The position numbers and the translations under genes are program-made. Positions 5,161-8,341 of a DNA stretch of 8,341 nucleotides are shown here, piece by piece (position 1 is the first letter of the stretch; each line of letters begins with the position of its first letter). This DNA is from WYZ-LMO8 sp964586135. GTDB taxonomy: Archaea > Thermoproteota > Methanomethylicia > Nezhaarchaeales > WYZ-LMO8. The stretch lies in assembly GCA_964586135.1 (NCBI GenBank), contig CAZPGS010000034.1, positions 1-8,341 on the forward strand, in the 5' to 3' direction. The notes beneath the pieces are model-generated. The model saw only the letters and a program-made list of their open reading frames with translations, was not told the origin of the DNA and made no database searches.

Positions 5161-6543
5161 TCAGTTGAACCTCCTTAAGACTACGTACATCAAAGGCGCT
5201 AGATGGGCGAGAGACCACAACGTCAGCACGACGTGAGACCTCAAAACAGCTATAGTCAAGGTCGAGAGGAGGAGCATTGAGAGGAGGAGCTCGAGCATCG
5301 GCAAGGCCCTCAAGGCCCTCTTACTGGGGCCCTTAGGCGTAACCCTCCAGCCGTAGCCGACTTTCAGCAAGGGCTTCATCGAGGTAATGAAGACCTCGAG
5401 GGACATGGCCACGACCAAGGCAGACGACCTCCCGAGGAGCCTTATCCTCTGAGCTAAGCTACGCCCTCTGGAGGCCTGCTTAGAGAGGTAGTAGCCGTAC
5501 GGGACCAGCATCGCCGCTCCGATGCCCATAAGGGGCATTAGGGGCAAGAGGGGCGGCTCTCCCCCGAGGATGGTCAGCAATGGCAAAGCAACGACCGACA
5601 ACCCCGTCAGCGCTAGGCCCCAATACTGGGTCAAATACATAAGCAAGCTGACCCTCTCGGCGAGGCTCAAGCTCGAGGTGGCTATGGCTTTAGCGTGCTT
5701 TAGGAGCACTTGGCTCGCGCCGTAGGCCCATCGCTTTTGTTGCCTCTTGAAATCGCCATAAGTGGGTGGATGCTCGATCCACACGGGCACGTCATCGTTG
5801 TACACCACTCTATAGCCCCTGAGCCTGAGCCTGACCCCAAGCTCTACGTCCTCCGTCAGGCACCCCTCGTCCCACCCCCCGACTTTTAAGAGGGCCTCCC
5901 TCTTTATGATGCAGGCGCTACCAACGAGAAACGAGCTTCCGAACGTCGCTTGAAGCCCCTTGAAGAGTCCGCTCGTGAAGAAGTTCCACCCGAAGCTTAC
6001 GGCCTCTGAGACCAAGCTTTCTTTAGCGTTAAACGGCTCAAACCTGACGACTACGGCCGCGACGTCATCCGACTCGTAAAGGGAGGGCAACGCCTTAACC
6101 AAGAAGTCCGGCGACGGTATGCTATCGACGTCCAGCACTACTATCACGTCGCTCTCAACTTTCAGCGCCTCGTTGAGCGCTCCGGCCTTGAACCCCTTAG
6201 GCTCCCTCCTATGCACTAACACCACCTCTAGGTCCTTTCGGGCCCTATCGCACACCACCTCCATTGGCCTGGGGTCCTCGTCGTCACAGACCACTACCAC
6301 CTTGATCTTGTCCCTGGGATACATGAGGCGCCTAATCGAGGCCAAGGCCCTTTCGAGGAGTAGCGGCGGCTCATCCCTGACGGGGATGTGGAAGGCGACG
6401 GTTGGCGTCTCTCGGAGGTAACCTCGGGGGGTCGAGTACTTGGATGCGGCTCTTGAGAGCCACAAGTGGTAGCCTAGGTAAGTGAGCTCCGCTACTATCA
6501 GTAACGACAGTAAGGCCAGCGATGTGGCTGACGCCGCTTCCAT
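5161..6543 (-). CDS. Membrane-bound family 2 glycosyltransferase (processive-type)
   Basis: A 460-residue GT-A glycosyltransferase of the cellulose/hyaluronan-synthase-like GT2 group, acting at the cytoplasmic face of the membrane on a nucleotide sugar. One membrane helix comes first (about 7-29), then the catalytic domain with F-H-I-P-V-R-D-E (51-58), nucleotide-binding D-D-E-D (87-90), D-V-D (138-140), the T-E-D base motif (230-232) and Q-Q-K-R-W (268-272), the Q..RW signature of processive enzymes. Four to five further hydrophobic segments follow (about 296-327, 331-353, 373-393, 412-434, 438-456). Length is normal for a single-domain synthase without PilZ. The substrate is unknown; cell-surface polysaccharide or glycolipid synthesis is the likely role. 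The zinc-ribbon gene ends 53 bases upstream on the same strand, so co-transcription is possible. Confidence 0.9.
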   Translation of the reverse strand: MEAASATSLALLSLLIVAELTYLGYHLWLSRAASKYSTPRGYLRETPTVAFHIPVRDEPPLLLERALASIRRLMYPRDKIKVVVVCDDEDPRPMEVVCDRARKDLEVVLVHRREPKGFKAGALNEALKVESDVIVVLDVDSIPSPDFLVKALPSLYESDDVAAVVVRFEPFNAKESLVSEAVSFGWNFFTSGLFKGLQATFGSSFLVGSACIIKREALLKVGGWDEGCLTEDVELGVRLRLRGYRVVYNDDVPVWIEHPPTYGDFKRQQKRWAYGASQVLLKHAKAIATSSLSLAERVSLLMYLTQYWGLALTGLSVVALPLLTILGGEPPLLPLMPLMGIGAAMLVPYGYYLSKQASRGRSLAQRIRLLGRSSALVVAMSLEVFITSMKPLLKVGYGWRVTPKGPSKRALRALPMLELLLSMLLLSTLTIAVLRSHVVLTLWSLAHLAPLMYVVLRRFN

Positions 6544-6596
6544 GGCCCTAGGTATATCTTTTCAATCTACTTAGGCTTTAGCTGTTTCTCTACCCC

Positions 6597-6875
6597 TTAG
6601 TCCTCCCTTACCTTGCTCCTCCAAGCGCTTTTGGACTCATAGGCCTTGTCCATGAACCAAACACTCCGACCGCCGATGATCCTGTAATAGTACTCGCCTT
6701 TGAAACGCGCTATTTCATTTTTGTACTCGTCGAACCTCTTGAAGGCCCTTATCTCTGTGTCCCTTCTCCTAACCCTGTTCTTGCATACTGGGCATTGATA
6801 TATCCTAGTCAAGGTGAAGAACTTCGAGCCGCAATTGCCGCAATTGTACTCGTGGATCTTGATGACGTAGTTCAC
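6597..6875 (-). CDS. Small zinc-ribbon protein of unknown function
   Basis: A 92-residue protein with an N-terminal zinc ribbon: C-G-N-C-G (Cys12, Cys15) and C-P-V-C (Cys28, Cys31), in the spacing expected for four-Cys zinc binding. The rest is highly charged and aromatic (R-R-R-D-T-E-I-R; F-K-G-E-Y-Y-Y-R), with a W-F-M-D-K-A-Y-E-S-K stretch and no membrane segment. I do not recognise the family; the ribbon suggests nucleic-acid or protein contact. The start is GTG, preceded by GAGGTG (complement of 6881-6886) with a 5-base gap, one of the best ribosome binding sites in the window. Its codons are more A/T-rich than those of the neighbours (AAT, TAT, AGA), which could hint at separate ancestry. 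It lies just upstream of the glycosyltransferase gene on the same strand. Confidence 0.78.
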   Translation of the reverse strand: MNYVIKIHEYNCGNCGSKFFTLTRIYQCPVCKNRVRRRDTEIRAFKRFDEYKNEIARFKGEYYYRIIGGRSVWFMDKAYESKSAWRSKVRED

Positions 6876-7173
6876 AGTACCACCTCAAGGGAAGCGGCGT
6901 CGCTAAATGAAACCACGTAGTGCGAAGCTTTTGATTTTGCGTGGAAAACTTTATTTAAAGGCATCTGATGCTGGGGCAGACTTTCTCTCAAATAAACTCT
7001 GCAATAGTCGAAAAATGGTTATCGAGAAGAACCTGTTGAGAGGGTCTTAGAATTTTACGACCTCAGCAGAACTCTCTTTTTAAGCGTCTTGAGGCCTCAA
7101 CCTTGGGCTTGAGAAGAAGACATCGTATGAGGCCTTGAGCTGCTAGCACGATGCTGCATCACTATCGGTGACG
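6876..7173. other. A/T-richer intergenic stretch with palindromes
   Basis: No convincing gene. On the minus strand TTTAAATAAAG (about 6949-6959) could be the TATA box of the zinc-ribbon gene. A CTTTTTAAG run (about 7075-7083) is TATA-like on both strands. A perfect 12-bp palindrome TTGAGGCCTCAA is at 7089-7100, with a partial copy TGAGGCCTTGAG at 7128-7139. No toxin gene follows the ribbon-helix-helix gene here. Confidence 0.5.
7089..7100. repeat. 12-bp perfect palindrome
   Basis: TTGAGGCCTCAA is its own reverse complement. A degenerate copy, TGAGGCCTTGAG, follows 28 bases later (7128-7139). Possible operator for a dimeric regulator; function not shown. Confidence 0.75.
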
Positions 7174-7398
7174 TTAGTAGTCGTAAGCGTAGCCCCTGCG
7201 CTGCGGCGAGTACCTCGACCGTACGCGAATAGCTCTCTGAGTGTCGCCTTCCTCTGCCCTATCGTAAAGCTCTTTCTTGAGGAGCTCTCGGAGAGCGACC
7301 CTTATGGCCTCACTCCTTGAGGGGTAGATCCCTAGCCTGACGAGCTCGTCGAGCTCCCTTAAGTGGGCTTCCGGGATTTTGACGGTTATTATCCTCAT
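7174..7398 (-). CDS. Ribbon-helix-helix (CopG/Arc-type) transcriptional regulator
   Basis: A 74-residue DNA-binding protein. Residues 1-43 form a classic RHH domain: the strand M-R-I-I-T-V-K-I-P, a helix A-H-L-R-E-L-D-E-L-V-R-L-G, the turn Y-P-S-R-S-E-A-I and a second helix R-V-A-L-R-E-L-L-K-K-E-L. Such proteins dimerise and insert the paired strands in the major groove. The tail (50-74) is unusual, rich in Arg and Tyr (R-A-I-R-V-R-S-R-Y; R-R-G-Y-A-Y-D-Y). I take ATG 7398, since the domain begins there and a GGTGTGAGG site precedes it; the frame stays open upstream to 7542, but that extension shows no domain. No toxin gene adjoins, so a regulator is likelier than an antitoxin. It is divergent from the tes-type gene, which it might control together with itself. 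Confidence 0.85.
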   Translation of the reverse strand: MRIITVKIPEAHLRELDELVRLGIYPSRSEAIRVALRELLKKELYDRAEEGDTQRAIRVRSRYSPQRRGYAYDY

Positions 7399-7432
7399 CG
7401 CTATCCTCACACCTTTCGTAGAAGGGGTCCTC

Positions 7433-7440
7433 GATAATAA
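7433..7440 (-). promoter_or_regulatory. TATA-like box of the ribbon-helix-helix gene
   Basis: The minus strand reads CCTTATTATCG, 35-42 bases before the ATG at 7398. GATAATAA here is the inverted complement of TTATTATC at 7386-7393, inside the start of the gene, so the box may also be part of an operator. Confidence 0.4.
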
Positions 7441-7636
7441 GGATAGGTTAAAACCTTGACCTTCACATAGACGAGCCCCTTCGAGAGCGGGTTTAAACGT
7501 CCTCGACAATGATCGTTGAGAGGGCTCGGAGAGGAGCATCAATCGAACCTTAACGCTTTATCTATCACTAGAACTCGTCGTTTAAGAGGCTCCTAGGCGC
7601 GTAGCCAGTCGTCGGGCGTCGCTTCCTAGATAAAGC

Positions 7637-7644
7637 TTATAATG
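7637..7644 (+). promoter_or_regulatory. TATA box with BRE-like flank for the tes-type gene
   Basis: TAAAGCTTATAATGG contains CTTATAAT preceded by purine-rich AAAG, a good archaeal BRE/TATA pattern. Transcription would start at about 7666, leaving a leader of ~25 bases that holds the GGTGGT ribosome binding site at 7681-7686. Confidence 0.6.
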
Positions 7645-7680
7645 GATTGAGGCTGAAGCTAAAGCTGTTAAATCGACTTC

Positions 7681-7686
7681 GGTGGT
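7681..7686 (+). promoter_or_regulatory. Ribosome binding site deciding the TTG start of the tes-type gene
   Basis: GGTGGT with a 5-base gap to TTG 7692. The same site and spacing precede the TTG of the phosphodiesterase gene (1905-1910 and 1916), which supports TTG starts as normal in this genome. Confidence 0.65.
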
Positions 7687-7691
7687 AGCTG

Positions 7692-8341
7692 TTGAGGCCC
7701 ATAAAGAGGACCAGGAGCCTATGCCCTGAGTGCCTTCAAGTGGTGGAAGCGCTTGTGTACGAGGATAACGGGTGCGTGTACATATCTAAGTCGTGTCCTC
7801 AACACGGAGAGTACACCGACGTTTATTGGAGCGACTACGAGCTCTACCGCGAGGCCGAGAAGTGGGGGGTCCTCGGTAGCGGCCTCTCGAACCCTCACAA
7901 GAAGAGGGAGAAGGGCTGCCCCTACGACTGCGGCCTGTGCGAGAATCACAAGACGTGTACAGTGCTGGGCATAATAGACGTCACCAATCGTTGCAACCTC
8001 AACTGCCCCATATGCTTCGCCCACGCCGGGGCTGTCGGCTACCTATACGAGCCGAGCCTAGAGCAAGTTAGGCAGATGCTGAAGAACCTCAGAAGCGTCA
8101 GGCCCATACCACCGACGGCCCTCCAGTACTCAGGCGGAGAGCCGACCCTGAGGAAGGACCTCCCGGAGCTCGTGGCCATGGCCAAGGATGAGGGCTTCAG
8201 GCACGTAGAGGTGAACAGCAACGGCATAGTGTTGGCGAAGAGCTTGGAGTACTACAAGAGCTTACTCGACGCGGGCACGTCGACCATCTACCTCCAGTTC
8301 GACGGCTTGACGGACGACATATACGTCAAGACCAGGGGGAT
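7692..8341 (+). CDS. tes: Radical SAM protein of the tetraether lipid synthase (Tes/MJ0619) family, N-terminal part (3' end outside window)
   Basis: The first 216 residues of a radical SAM enzyme. An N-terminal metal-binding module has C-P-E-C (11-14) and C-P-Q-H-G (35-39). Next is C-P-Y-D-C-G-L-C (76-83) with Cys89 nearby, then the radical SAM cluster motif C-N-L-N-C-P-I-C (101-108) and the SAM-binding S-G-G-E-P (147-151). This order, and the joined 'CPYDCGLC..H....L.IIDVTNRCNL.CPICFA' region, is that of the Tes family, which couples lipid tails to make membrane-spanning tetraethers; its relatives carry several Fe-S clusters plus a rubredoxin-like iron. The exact reaction of this member is inferred. 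Translation starts at TTG 7692: a TAG lies in frame at 7686-7688 and GGTGGT sits 5 bases upstream. It is divergent from the RHH regulator gene. Confidence 0.85.
   Translation, partial: MRPIKRTRSLCPECLQVVEALVYEDNGCVYISKSCPQHGEYTDVYWSDYELYREAEKWGVLGSGLSNPHKKREKGCPYDCGLCENHKTCTVLGIIDVTNRCNLNCPICFAHAGAVGYLYEPSLEQVRQMLKNLRSVRPIPPTALQYSGGEPTLRKDLPELVAMAKDEGFRHVEVNSNGIVLAKSLEYYKSLLDAGTSTIYLQFDGLTDDIYVKTRG

Noticed and set aside
6907..7050. A 47-codon plus-strand frame in the gap before the RHH gene
   Set aside because: No ribosome binding site, A/T-rich codons unlike the neighbours and no recognisable motif; the frame overlaps the likely promoter of the zinc-ribbon gene.
6876..7173. Toxin partner for the RHH protein (toxin-antitoxin pair)
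   Set aside because: No PIN, RelE or other small toxin-like frame is present on either side of the RHH gene.
7719..8024. A 101-codon minus-strand frame near the right edge
   Set aside because: Antisense to the tes-type gene, whose Cys motifs are unmistakable on the plus strand.
1..8341. CRISPR array
   Set aside because: No regularly spaced direct repeats anywhere; the only repeats are two-copy.

Overview
The window reads as a piece of a hyperthermophilic archaeal chromosome, probably a crenarchaeon (Thermoproteota). Supporting signs are: a tungsten-type aldehyde ferredoxin oxidoreductase, a radical SAM protein of the tetraether lipid synthase (Tes) family, A/T-rich TATA-like boxes 20-45 bases ahead of several genes, frequent TTG and GTG starts, GGTG-type ribosome binding sites, and Arg codons dominated by AGG. 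The genus cannot be named from the sequence alone.

Left part (1-4260) is compact and mostly metabolic. The 3' end of an AOR-family gene (+) converges on galT (-). A possible TTG-started small gene lies ahead of galT and overlaps it. Divergent from these, a YfcE/MJ0936-type phosphodiesterase and an uncharacterised helical protein form a likely two-gene operon (+). It converges, with only 15 bases between stops, on a phosphohexomutase gene (-). GalT yields glucose-1-phosphate and the mutase interconverts it with glucose-6-phosphate, so the two fit one sugar-nucleotide route, which the GT2 glycosyltransferase further right could draw on.

Middle (about 4261-5160) is a 900-base island with no convincing intact gene. 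Its right half carries a run of GC-rich hairpins ending in the CCCCGCCC-TTCA-GGGCGGGG stem typical of the right end of archaeal IS200/IS605 (TnpB) elements. No tnpB survives, so this looks like an orphan omega-RNA-like locus or a miniature derivative. The left half holds tandem repeats, a perfect hairpin and a decayed reading frame.

Right part (5161-8341) carries a membrane GT2 glycosyltransferase and a small zinc-ribbon protein (both -), a ribbon-helix-helix regulator (-), and, divergent from it, the start of a tes-type radical SAM gene that runs off the window. The most unusual material is the transposon-derived RNA island; the regulator/tes divergent pair is the most interesting functional context.
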